Shown here piece after piece: positions 32,846 to 43,300 of a stretch of 64,000 bases of DNA. The translations under genes and the position numbers were made by a program. Position 1 is the first letter of the stretch. The number at the start of each line of letters is the position of its first letter. The stretch is taken from assembly GCA_900208305.1 (NCBI GenBank), contig OAPG01000021.1, forward strand, positions 372,001-436,000. Direction: 5' to 3'. The notes under the pieces were generated by a model that searched no databases, was not told the origin of the DNA, and worked only from the letters and a program-made list of their open reading frames with translations. The stretch is from Melanopsichium pennsylvanicum (lineage: Eukaryota > Basidiomycota > Ustilaginomycetes > Ustilaginales).

Positions 32846-33669
32846 ATGTCTGTAAGTGCTCGATTACAGCACGAGCTGCTTCAGTGCGATCCTGTTGACT
32901 CGAAATTCTCTAATCATGCTTTGGTATACGTGCGTTGTCGTGGTATAAGTCTCAGTGGGAGATCAGGTTCAGCAACTCTCGTCGACTCCCTTACTTTTAT
33001 GACTCTGTCACTCAGCAGTCGACATGGGAGATTCCTCAGGGCCATACTGAAGAGTCGATTCGATCGCTTCCAGGTGCCAAGTATCTTGATCCCGCCAATG
33101 CCCCAGGTGAAGCCAGTGAAAAGCCCGATAAAGTGAGAGCTAGCCATTTGCTCATCAAGCATGCTGCAAGTCGCAGACCAAGCTCGTGGAAGGAGGTAAG
33201 AAGCACCATCACCGAACTTGATTCCGAGAGCCTAACCGATCAAATCTGACACTCTGAATGCTCGAACCTTTGGAACTATGATCGCAGAACAACATCACCA
33301 GAAGCAAGGAACAAGCCATCGAACAACTCAAGAAGTTCGAACACGACCTTCAGGCAGATTCGAGCAAGGACAAGTTCGCTTCGCTTGCCAGCGTTCATTC
33401 GTAAGTTACCTCACCCACACCCGTTCTCGCATTCTGATCGTACGAAAATCGTGTACTGACACAACTTAAACACACCCATTTTGACCCCTTCAACCATATG
33501 CGGTAACAGCGATTGCTCGTCCGCAAGGGCAGGTGGCGATTTAGGTTTCTTCCAACGAGGCCAGATGCAAAAGCCTTTCGAAGATGCCGCCTTTGGTCTC
33601 AAAATAGGCGAACTGAGCAGCATCGTCGACACGGACAGTGGGGTTCATCTCATTTACCGCACTGCTTAA
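32846..33669 (+). CDS. ESS1: Pin1/Ess1-type peptidyl-prolyl cis-trans isomerase
   Basis: Four exons: 32846-32851 (only ATG TCT), about 32956-33195, 33288-33400 and 33510-33669, giving about 172 residues (usual length 160-175). Use of an AAG acceptor at 32949 would add two residues. The N-terminal WW domain has WEIRFSNS ... YFYD ... STWEIP; the parvulin domain has [41 protein letters not shown] (includes the active-site Cys and the basic phosphate-binding residues) and [15 protein letters not shown], nearly identical to human Pin1. The enzyme isomerises phospho-Ser/Thr-Pro bonds, including those of the RNA polymerase II tail. It converges with the HIT gene, with 148 bp between the stop codons. 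Confidence 0.92.
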
Positions 33670-33817
33670 AATCTATCTCCATGTAAGCAAAAGTTGAATG
33701 TACAGCTTCTCAATAGAAGCAACCATCGCACAAGTCTTGCACAATGCCGTGAGACTGAGCTGATGTTCGTCATAAATGTATGGTTGAATCTCGATGAAGA
33801 AGGGTCAAAGGATACGA

Positions 33818-34468
33818 TCAGAGCTTCTCAAGACGCCCTTTAATCTGGTCGTGGATCTTGGCAAGGTCCTCCTTGGCAGGTTGAAGTGCGGGCCAGCCGA
33901 TTCCCAGACCTTGTTTCTCGTCGGGCTTGGGGATGACGTGGACTGCAATAGTCCGAGTTTCAAGCGAGAGGGAAAGATGACAGTCCAACACATGGTCAGC
34001 TGTACAGCTCTGATCCACTTTGAACATAGCTCCTGTATCAAACTAAGGTGAAACTTACAATGAACGTGATCCACCATCTGATGAGCCATTCTTCCGTTGT
34101 TCTGCAAAATGTTGTACTGCTCTGCACCGGTAGCGATGGCAATCTTCTTGGCCACGGGAAGAAGCTCGACCAAGTGCTCGTCTGGAATGTCATGAAGCTT
34201 TGCACCGTGGTGCTTGGGGATCACTAGTGCGTGCCCTTCAGAGATTGGGCCAATGTCTGCAGTGCTCCGAACAAGTCAAGGGTTATATTATGAGAAATGA
34301 TGTCGTTATTCAGACTCAATGTTGGAGTCATAACTGCAAAAGTGCATACGAGCATGGAAACGTACCAAGGAAGGCATAAGTCTTTTCAGAGTCGTATAGC
34401 TTCAATGAAGGAATCTGGCCGGCGATTATCTTGCAAAAGATGCAGTTGGCATCAGACTTGGCTGCCAT
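33818..34468 (-). CDS. HNT1: HINT-type histidine-triad nucleotide-binding protein
   Basis: Three exons on the minus strand: 34468-34366, 34256-34059 and 33942-33818, giving 141 residues. It starts MAAKSDANCIFCKIIAGQIP (the CIFC.I..G.IP motif), continues with SEGHALVIPKHH, then YNILQNNGRMAHQMVDHVHFHVIPKP, in which His-x-His-x-His forms the catalytic triad motif. The last intron splits the triad codons, and the T+TC join restoring Phe supports the splice site. The family hydrolyses AMP-lysine and adenosine phosphoramidates. Donor sites are GTACGT and GTAAGT, acceptors GCAG. Confidence 0.93.
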
Positions 34469-35342
34469 TTTGAAGAGGATACGGGTTGGGGCGAAGGCAA
34501 AAATGATGGGCGAATGAAGCGGATGAAGCTATGAAGTAGCGCTGATGTGTCTCTGCAACCAATTGTCAAGGATGTTGAGAAGGAACAAGTAGTGCCAAGG
34601 AATAGTAACTTAGTGCGGGGTCTCTATGACCATTCCCCAGCTTTGTGATTCGAAACGTGGTCCATGCAGCGTCGAGAGAAAGTGTGAGTCGCCATTTTTT
34701 TGAGTGGAGGACACACGACATCGATTTTTGGCCACTTAATGAATAAATACGATGTTAGAGCTAATTAAGGAAAAGATAAAATCACGTGAGACTTTCGCGC
34801 TTGGCAGGAGATTGGCACGCGCGTAAAAGGCAGAATTCGAACGGTGAAGAGTGGCAGGTGTGTTTGTTTCTATAACGGTACTGTCTGCTGTACTGTAACT
34901 GTAGCGTCGCTCTGTGAGATTCATAGACGTGCACGCTTTATTGATCCTATCAGACAGTGCAATACGGAAGTCGGGAAGCACAAGCATTCAATGCTCAGTT
35001 CTGTAAGCTTACAATAGAGCACAGCACAGCATGATCCTGCATTTCCAATAGTCGATCCAGAACATCAGCCTTCTACCCGCTCAACCATCCCCTTCCTATT
35101 TCGATCCTAGAGTCTCTTCAAGAACAATTTATCCTCAAGTCATCGTCCGACTTGCATTCTCGAACGCGACACCGTTCTTTTCCCAACAGGAACTTGCCCT
35201 TTGCCCAACCACCGATACGGATGTAATCCATGCGGACTTGCAAATCATATCTTCTTCGTTGATCTCCCTCAAGACTTATACCTGAATAGCTCCGCAGCAT
35301 TGGCATACCACCGAGCAAACTCAGCTCGACATTAAATCAACA
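34469..35342. other. Divergent promoter region between HIT and FHA genes
   Basis: No gene is seen. A cluster of CTGTACTGTAACTGTAG-like motifs occurs near 34877-34905. It should hold the promoters of both flanking genes. Confidence 0.55.
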
Positions 35343-38300
35343 ATGCTCAACACCCTTCGCCGTTCCTTTGGCATGAGCCCGAGTTCGTCCAATATTCAAG
35401 CCGACTATATCGGCACTAGCGACGTATCCGCAGGCGTCATCTCACCATCGAACAGACCCAACACTTTCGTGCCGCTGCGTCGATCAAACAGCTTCACTAA
35501 CTTTTTCTCCTCTTCTCGACCCTCTTCGCCCGTTAAGGAGGACACGAAGAATGCAATTGCTGAACAATCCACATTGCCAGCCAAACCTGCTTCGTCAGAA
35601 GCACCTTTTGAAGCAGCCGAGGCACCGGTGCTGGCCTTTCTCATCCTTCTTGACAAAAAGGGAAGGCAGAAGCAACGTTTTCCCATCCAATGTCCTACCA
35701 CAACCATAGGCCGCGCAGATGACAACGATCTCCGTATCTTCCTCAGCGAAATCAGCCGACACCACTGCACCATCCAGATCGAAATCGACCAAGAACAGGG
35801 CTCAGACGGGACCACAGCGTTCTTGCACGTCATGGGCGCGAACGGCGTGATGCTCAACGGCACACAGGCGTATCCGGCACCTCGTGGAGCAGGCAGATAT
35901 CAGCTGCATACTGGACATATTATCGTCATTGCCAGGCGCTCGTTTGTCTTTGAGCTTCCTCCACCCTTGTCATCAGAGGCGCAGGCCAACATCTTCAACT
36001 CGCCAGAAAAGCTTGATATGCAATCGGCGGTGCCTCAGACTCCCAACGCCAACAAGAGGCGAGTTAGGATGAGTCTCGTCAACGCAGCTCAGATCGATAC
36101 TCCAGCAAGACCTTCGGCTACCTCCTCAGGGCAACTCACATCTCCATCTAAAGCCATCCATGCCGAAAGAGACGCTCGTCGAGCCAACAGCCTCCAACGC
36201 TTCATGCAGTTCGCCAACGTCAGTCCGTCGAAGGACAAGAAAAAGGCTCGACAGAGTCTCACTTCGTCTACTTCCACGGCGAACATCTTTGCTACGCCGG
36301 TCAAGAGCCGCGTCAAAATGGTTGAGCCAAAGACGGCACCTCCAAAACAGGTCAGCTTTAGCCTCTACTCGAACCTGTACCCGGGTAGGCTGAGTCCAGT
36401 GAAGCAGATGAGGATGATGCCACCTCTCGGCACGATGACTGAAGAGCAGGATGGTAGCTTCCGAAGCGACGATGAGCAGCACGAGCAAGATCAGGTGAAC
36501 GAGGATGCTGAGCAAGAGGACGACGGAAATGAGTCTTCCCAAGACATTGTCATCCTGGAAGAGCTCGAGCAAGAGCAGCAGCAGCAGCACGAATCAGCAG
36601 CTCTCGAGGGCGATGCAGATGCTCTTCCACAAGCATTACCTGCTGGGTCAGACATCCACGATGTGGAAAGCGCAGAGAATGCCCCACCTTCGACTTCCAG
36701 CAGCACTTCCACGCCCAACGGCTCTTCAAGCAAGAGTGGCAGCCCTAAGCGTGCAAAGCGCCGCAGCAGCTTCTTTGGCCGTGCAGGTCCTTTTCGAGGA
36801 ATGAGCCTCGGCTTCTATGCTGAGGAGCGCGCTGAGCCGGAGCAGCCTGCTCACCGGTCTCAAGAGCCAGCATCAACATTCGCTCAGGGAGATGACCATC
36901 AGTCAGAAGAGTTTTCCGACGCATCCGACGTCGAGCCCTCGCCAATGCAAGAGGAAAATATCCCTTCAGAAACGGCACCGAGCCCAATAGCACGTCGCGT
37001 CGTCTCGAGGCCAATGAAGTTGGGTATCAGCAAGACTCCCTCACCCGTGAAAAAGCAGCAGTTTGTTGGTCTGACACCAATGCCTCGACGTCCCAGACTC
37101 AGTCTCACAACCAGGCGCAAAGTCTCACTTCGCACTCAAACGCTACTTCGTTCTAGCGAGGCGTACGCTGATCGACTCTTCCTCCCTCCGCCTCCCCCTG
37201 CGCCGGTCGGCGCCAGCCCATGTGGCTTGTCAAAATCCATGTCGATGCCATCCAAGCTTTCGGTCATGGCTCGTATGCAGCCCTTTCCTGCTTTCGACAC
37301 TTTGTCCACCTCTGACCCTGAACACCACGAGAATATCGAGGAAGAGGACAGCCACAACAACTCAGTTCACGAGATCGACTTCGAAGCTCAACTCGACCCA
37401 GCCTTCAGCGAAGAGGAGCATGAGCCGTGGGAAGATTCCGAAGAAGATGAAGATGAAGTCGACCAAAGTCTGTCCGTACTCTCGCCATCACCACAGAAGA
37501 CACAAGTGTACAACTTCAGCCCAGTCAAGTCCTCAGCTGTGCCACAGTTCGCTACCCCTCAACCTGCGTCAAAGACACATGTTCGCCGCATCTCGATGCA
37601 GCCTGCAGGACCATCCATTCGCTCTGCCTTGATCCGTCTCCAGATCAGCGGTGCTGGTGAGCGTATGGTTCACGAAGCTTCCAACAAGACCGAAGGTCGC
37701 CAAGACAGCTCCTACTCGCAGCAGTTTTCTCCTACCAAGTCGAGGAAGGTAGTACGCGTTTCAGATGTGGGCTTGCCACCAACTGAGCTATCGATGGGCT
37801 TCGACGTGGTGGAGGACTCACCTGCTGAGCAGGAAAGCACCAAGATCGCCTCGGCACTTCACGAGCTTTTCACAGCAGAGGAGGAGCAACTCACTGACGA
37901 CGAATTGGACGGAGAAGAAGCAGGGCACGAGTCAATCGTACAGATCAGCTCCTCCAAAGCTCAAAAATCTCCATTCCGTCGAATCGCTCCTGAAAGTAAC
38001 CCGCTTCGAGAGCCCCAAACACCTGCAGCATTGAACTCTGTCCGTCATCTCTTCTCAGCTTACTCAGCAGCGCCAAACACACCCGATATGCAAGGCCTAG
38101 GAGGCCTTCTCAACGAACCGAATAGCCCTGAACAGCCCGCGTCCTCACTTCAGCTCTATGGGACTCTGGGCGATCGCATGCGAGCAGCAGCTGATCCCGA
38201 GATTGCCCAGCTTCTCTCACCTATCACGTCCACAAAGAAGAAGACAAGTGCCAGCCCAGTGAAGAGCACGAGGAGAGGTGTGAGGAGGAGCGAAGCAGCA

Positions 38301-39851
38301 GAGCTTGTTGTACCTCTTCCGGCGACTCCAAGGGCGATGGCAGTCAGGGGAGAATTGCCGTCTGCTGCGGTGACTCCACTGCCGGAAGCTGTTGTCGAAG
38401 CTCCCTTTGAGAATGAGGCGGTGCAGCAGGGTGTTTTCGAGGCCGAGTTGCATGTGACGATGATCGATACGAGAGAGATGGATGCACAGAACGAGACCAT
38501 TGCCTGCGCTTTTGCCATAAGTCAAGGTAAGCCTACTCCAGCGGAGGAGAAGGAGTTCGAGGATCTTAGACAGGAGGTCGAGCTCGAACAAGCTGTTGAT
38601 GCTGAGGTTGCTCCTGTTGAGCAACTTGTTCATGAGACTAAGTCTCGGCAAGCGGTTGCAGAAGAGTTTGTTGCTCAGCCAGAGGGGTTGGAAAAAGTTT
38701 CTGAGCCTGCTCAGGAGCTTGACGCAGAGCTTGTATCTGTGACTCCTGCTGAAGAGGTTGTCCCGCCAGTTGTAGCTCTCGCTGTCGCCGAAGAGTTCGC
38801 CCCAGAATCAGCGACAGAAGAGCCAGAACAACTGGAGTCGTCCCCTTCCAAATCGCGCGCCTCTGGCCGCGCTACTTCCGCCTCTCCAAAGAAACGAGCT
38901 GCTCGCTCGTCACCCGTAAAGCGTGCTCCTGCTTCTAAGCCGGAGATCTTTGCCGAAGAGATCATTGCAGAACACATCGCAGAGCCAGCTGTAGAGCCTG
39001 CTACAGAGCCTGCTACAGAGCCTGTGACGGAAACCGCCAAGACACTTGCTGAAAGGCCACCAACAACAGCACGAGAGGACCTTACATCAGGCCCCGAACC
39101 AACCCAATCGGAACGAGAATCGCCAACAAAGCCTGCCCGTCGCGGACCCGGTTCTCGAAAAGCCAAACAAGCAGCGTCAAGCGCCATCTCGGCCACTCCT
39201 CATCCTGAAGCCCCCTTGCCGTCTCCTGTGAAGCCATCTCGACGAAGCAATACTGCGGCAGCCAACAAGGTCAAGCTCCAGGCAGAAGAGGCCGAGCAAA
39301 ATGAAGCAGAGGCGGCGGTGGACGTTCTTGAAGAGGCACCCAAGCGGACGACGCGTGCACGTGCTACGAAAGCAACTACGACAGCGCCGACTAAGGGCGT
39401 GAGAGCGACGCGGACCAGAACCACCAAGAAAGATGTCGAAGCTGTGCCATCTAGCAGTGCTGGTTATGGCGATGATGAGGCCAGCGATGACGAGCTTCAG
39501 GTTGCGCCAGTGGTCAAAGGGAAGCGTAGTACCACGACTCGTGCTAGGACCGTAACGACGGCTCGTGCAAAGGGTGCAAAGACTCTGAAAGCGGCTATTG
39601 AAAGTAGCGAAGCCGAAGATATCGCACCGGACCCCGTCCAAGCTGAAGAAGATCTTCCTGCTGCAAAGCCTCGTACGCGCACAACACGTGGAAAGGCAGA
39701 CACTGTTACCACCAACGCCACCACCACCACTACTGCTAAGAGCAGGGCCAAGGCGAAAGCTGCTGAACGCGAGACTGAGGAGGTCTCTTCTGCCTCGACA
39801 ACCACCACGACTCGATCAGGTCGTACTACTAGACGGACCACCGTAAAGTGA
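35343..39851 (+). CDS. Large FHA-domain nuclear protein with SPVK/basic repeats
   Basis: A 1,502-residue single-exon protein. An FHA domain lies at about 96-206, with the three conserved phosphothreonine-binding blocks visible: IGR (122-124), SRHHC (138-142) and LNG (171-173). The remainder is low complexity: KQVSF (335-339, a PP1-docking RVxF form), an acidic stretch with DIVILEE (401-407, a SUMO-interacting form), many SP[VS]K sites that are candidate CDK sites, a Glu-rich part with EPATEP repeats, and a Lys/Arg/Thr-rich tail (TTR/TKA repeats) likely to bind DNA or RNA. N-terminal FHA, PP1 docking and a basic tail recall the layout of animal Ki-67, but no homology was shown. A chromatin role is inference. 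Confidence 0.8.
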   Translation: MLNTLRRSFGMSPSSSNIQADYIGTSDVSAGVISPSNRPNTFVPLRRSNSFTNFFSSSRPSSPVKEDTKNAIAEQSTLPAKPASSEAPFEAAEAPVLAFLILLDKKGRQKQRFPIQCPTTTIGRADDNDLRIFLSEISRHHCTIQIEIDQEQGSDGTTAFLHVMGANGVMLNGTQAYPAPRGAGRYQLHTGHIIVIARRSFVFELPPPLSSEAQANIFNSPEKLDMQSAVPQTPNANKRRVRMSLVNAAQIDTPARPSATSSGQLTSPSKAIHAERDARRANSLQRFMQFANVSPSKDKKKARQSLTSSTSTANIFATPVKSRVKMVEPKTAPPKQVSFSLYSNLYPGRLSPVKQMRMMPPLGTMTEEQDGSFRSDDEQHEQDQVNEDAEQEDDGNESSQDIVILEELEQEQQQQHESAALEGDADALPQALPAGSDIHDVESAENAPPSTSSSTSTPNGSSSKSGSPKRAKRRSSFFGRAGPFRGMSLGFYAEERAEPEQPAHRSQEPASTFAQGDDHQSEEFSDASDVEPSPMQEENIPSETAPSPIARRVVSRPMKLGISKTPSPVKKQQFVGLTPMPRRPRLSLTTRRKVSLRTQTLLRSSEAYADRLFLPPPPPAPVGASPCGLSKSMSMPSKLSVMARMQPFPAFDTLSTSDPEHHENIEEEDSHNNSVHEIDFEAQLDPAFSEEEHEPWEDSEEDEDEVDQSLSVLSPSPQKTQVYNFSPVKSSAVPQFATPQPASKTHVRRISMQPAGPSIRSALIRLQISGAGERMVHEASNKTEGRQDSSYSQQFSPTKSRKVVRVSDVGLPPTELSMGFDVVEDSPAEQESTKIASALHELFTAEEEQLTDDELDGEEAGHESIVQISSSKAQKSPFRRIAPESNPLREPQTPAALNSVRHLFSAYSAAPNTPDMQGLGGLLNEPNSPEQPASSLQLYGTLGDRMRAAADPEIAQLLSPITSTKKKTSASPVKSTRRGVRRSEAAELVVPLPATPRAMAVRGELPSAAVTPLPEAVVEAPFENEAVQQGVFEAELHVTMIDTREMDAQNETIACAFAISQGKPTPAEEKEFEDLRQEVELEQAVDAEVAPVEQLVHETKSRQAVAEEFVAQPEGLEKVSEPAQELDAELVSVTPAEEVVPPVVALAVAEEFAPESATEEPEQLESSPSKSRASGRATSASPKKRAARSSPVKRAPASKPEIFAEEIIAEHIAEPAVEPATEPATEPVTETAKTLAERPPTTAREDLTSGPEPTQSERESPTKPARRGPGSRKAKQAASSAISATPHPEAPLPSPVKPSRRSNTAAANKVKLQAEEAEQNEAEAAVDVLEEAPKRTTRARATKATTTAPTKGVRATRTRTTKKDVEAVPSSSAGYGDDEASDDELQVAPVVKGKRSTTTRARTVTTARAKGAKTLKAAIESSEAEDIAPDPVQAEEDLPAAKPRTRTTRGKADTVTTNATTTTTAKSRAKAKAAERETEEVSSASTTTTTRSGRTTRRTTVK

Positions 39852-40349
39852 AAACACGCGTCGCACCTTCTTGGCATGCAGCGTTCAATATCTTCGCTTT
39901 CTCACGCTTTCACCTTTCAGAACGTGACATTTGACTTCTTAGCCTAGTATTTCAGAAAGGTGTTTTCAATGTCCAGCTCATCATTGTTTGTGTTATGGAG
40001 TCTGCTGGACGGTTGAGTGTGAGTGAAATATAAATAAATAAATAAGAAATAAAAAATTAAGTCTTGTATCACGGCAATAATTTCGGCTATAAAAAAGCGC
40101 ACATACGGAGTGCGGCGTACCGGCAATAAGTTTTGGCTGTTTCGGGTATCCGTGCTTTCCTACCCCATACCCCGGACCCCACGTTTATAAAGTATGCTCT
40201 GTTCAATCATCCAATAACACTTCAGAGGACTTTCTTACTTCATATAATCATCGACTGTCACGAAGCTTAAAGTGTCAACTGATCTGTCGGGATATCGCTT
40301 CTACTTGTCAACCTGCTAATGTGATCGGGCGTGATCCACAACTGTAACC
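39852..40349. other. Intergenic region between FHA and acyl-CoA carboxylase genes
   Basis: AT-rich DNA with a direct repeat (CGGCAATAAT/GTTTGGCT-like) near 40072 and again near 40121. No gene is seen; it holds the 3' UTR of the FHA gene and the promoter of the carboxylase gene. Confidence 0.55.
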
Positions 40350-43300
40350 ATGACCACCCCTCAAACGCAAGCAAAACGAATTCTGATTGCGAACAGAGGA
40401 GAGATCGCATGTCGTCTGATTCGCACATACAAGCTATTCCCACTTTTTCCTGATACACCCCGCATCGAGACCGTCGCCATCTTCACTCCCTCGGAATCCG
40501 CCGCCCTCCATGCATCCCTGGCCAACTTTTCTCACCAGCTCTCAGCCGAAGGTCCTAGAGCGTACTTGGATAGACAAGCTCTTATTGACATTGCAATTTC
40601 GCACAGCTGCTGGGGTATCGCTCCTGGATATGGCTTCCTCAGTGAGGACTCATCTTTTGCAAAGTTGTGCGAAGACAATCGACTTGTTTTCTTAGGCCCT
40701 ACCTCAACTCAACTTTCACGGCTCGGCGACAAGGTTATTGCGAGAGAACTGGCGAGGCAGATCGGCGTGCCGATCTTGGAAGGTACGAGAAGCGGCTCTC
40801 ACTCAACCTTGTCAGACTCCTCTGCGGCTCTGGATGACATCCTGGCGTTTGCGAGCACCATTCCACGAGGTCAAAAACTCATCTTGAAAGCGGCCAACGG
40901 AGGTGGCGGAAGGGGCATCCGCGTGCTACCTTTCGAACAAAGCCCTGCAATCATGACCAAGCTCATCACAGAAGCCTATCATTCCTGCACCCGGGAAGCA
41001 CAATCTGCGTTTGGAGATGGTACAGTGTACGCCGAGAGATTTCTCACCAACGCAAAGCACGTAGAGGTGCAGATCCTGGGTGATGGAAGGGGGAACGTAT
41101 GTCATTTCTGGGATCGCGAATGTAGCTTGCAGAGGAGGAATCAGAAGCTGATAGAGATCGCACCAGCAGTGGGCATCGATGAGGGATTGAGAAAGCGAAT
41201 GATACAGGCAGCTTTGAGGTTGGGTAGGGAGGTAAAACTAAGGAGTTTGACTACAATCGAGTTTCTCGTAGAAGAAAAGAGGAATGGAAGAGAAAGGGAG
41301 TTTTACTTTTTAGAGGCAAATCCCAGGATTCAAGTCGAACATACGGTGACTGAGCAAATTTGCAACGTGGACCTAGTCGCATTGCAAGCTCTGATCGGAC
41401 TTGGATACAGTCTTGCAGAGTTGGGTATTACTGGAGCTGATGCAGCACCGTTCCCCACAAACACTAGTATCCAAGCCCGCATCAACGCCGAGTCGTTCCG
41501 CGGTAAAAGCGATGAAACATCTCCTGAAAGCGGTTCGGTGTCCTCCTTAAGCTGGCCCAGCGGCGGGCATTTACGCATCGAGACAGCGGCACATGCCCCA
41601 CGACAGGATTTGGGAGAGTACAAAGTTAGCCCCCTCTTCGACAGCTTGTTGGCCAAAGTCATTGTCACCGCTCCGAGTTATGCCAGTGCGGTCGATGCGA
41701 GCAAGAAAGCGTTGATAGCCACAGAAATAAAGGGAGTAAAAACGAATATCTCATTCCTTCGAGCACTGTTGTCCAGTGACATGGTCAAGAGAGGCGCACA
41801 GCACATTCATACCGTGCAGACTGGCTTCAAGGGATTCCTTGAACAAGCTGACTATTTCGAGACTACCGAGGCTCAGCACTCCGATGGGCGACTTCCAACA
41901 AAACAGGCAGCCAATGGCGAGATAATCGACGAAGTAGGCAGCCAAGGGGGACAAGGTAAGACGGTCGTGAAATCTCACCTGTCTGGTCTGGTTGTGAAAC
42001 TCTCTGTCAAGGAAGGTGAGGGCGTCGTGGCGGGCCAAGAACTTGTCGTAGTGGAGGCAATGAAAATGGAGCACGTCATCCGAGCGCCATCCTCTGGGGT
42101 CGTTTCCAGCATCATCGCAAAGCAGGGCGGCGTGGTGAACAACGCCGAAACGCTGCTCGTCCTGGACAGCCCTGAGAGCTCCTTTGGCACCACCGCTTCT
42201 GACAGCACAACAAGTCACGCCAATACCATTACGGAAGACCCGAGCAAGCTGCGTCCAGAACTTCAAGAGTTGAATGAGCGCAGGCACGCGTACTCGGATG
42301 ACGGAAGGAAAGACGCCAAGGCCAAAAGGCATGCACGCGGGTATCGCACTGTGCGCGAGAATCTATCCATGCTGATTGACGCCAACTCGCTCGTCGAATA
42401 CGGAGACCTGACGCTGGCGGCGCAGAAGAAGCTCTTGAAGCGCAAAGAATTGATTGCCAAAACTACAGGTGACGGCATTCTGACTGCTTACGCTACAATC
42501 TCGAATCATCCTATTGCGCTGGTCTTGGGTGACTACATGGTTCTAGCTGGAACACAAGGATACTTTCACCACCTCAAGCTGGACAGGATATTACACACCA
42601 TTTTAGCTCACCCGGTTCCCTTGGTGCTCTATGCGGAAGGCGGGGGTGGCAGGCCGAGTGACACCGACTATCCTAGTGGGTCAGGATTGGTCACGCCCAG
42701 TTTTGCACTCATGGGGAGAGTGAGGGCATCCGGAATGCCAGTGGTAGGTGTTGGGAGTGGATACGTGTTTGCGGGCAATGCTGCTCTATTGGGAATGTGC
42801 GATATTGTGATTGCTACGCGCGGCGGCAATTCGAAATTGGGCGGAGGGAACGAAAAAGGAGGTGTTGGCAAAACAAGTATAGGGATGGGGGGTAAAGCAA
42901 TGATCGAGGCTGGTGGGCTGGGGAAGGTCGAGTCAGACGATATCGGCCCTGTTCACGTTCACGAGGCTACTGGAGCAATTGACGTGACTGTGGAGGACGA
43001 AGATGAGGCTGCAGCAACGGCTCGTAAGCTCATGGGCTACTTGACCGACGCTAAGGTGGCTGACTCTCAATGGACGTATTCGGCAAACCCATTGCTGCTT
43101 CGCACAGCTCTGCCTCAAACCACGGAGCGTCGAAGAGCCTTTGACATGCGCCAAATTATCAACCTCTTTGTTGACGATGAATCATTTGTTGAATTCTCGC
43201 CGCTGTGGGGCCAATCCATCATCACAGGTTTTGCGAGGATCTCGGGATCAGCAATTGCGATCCTCGCTTCGAACCCTCAATCCCCCCTTGGAGGCGCTTT

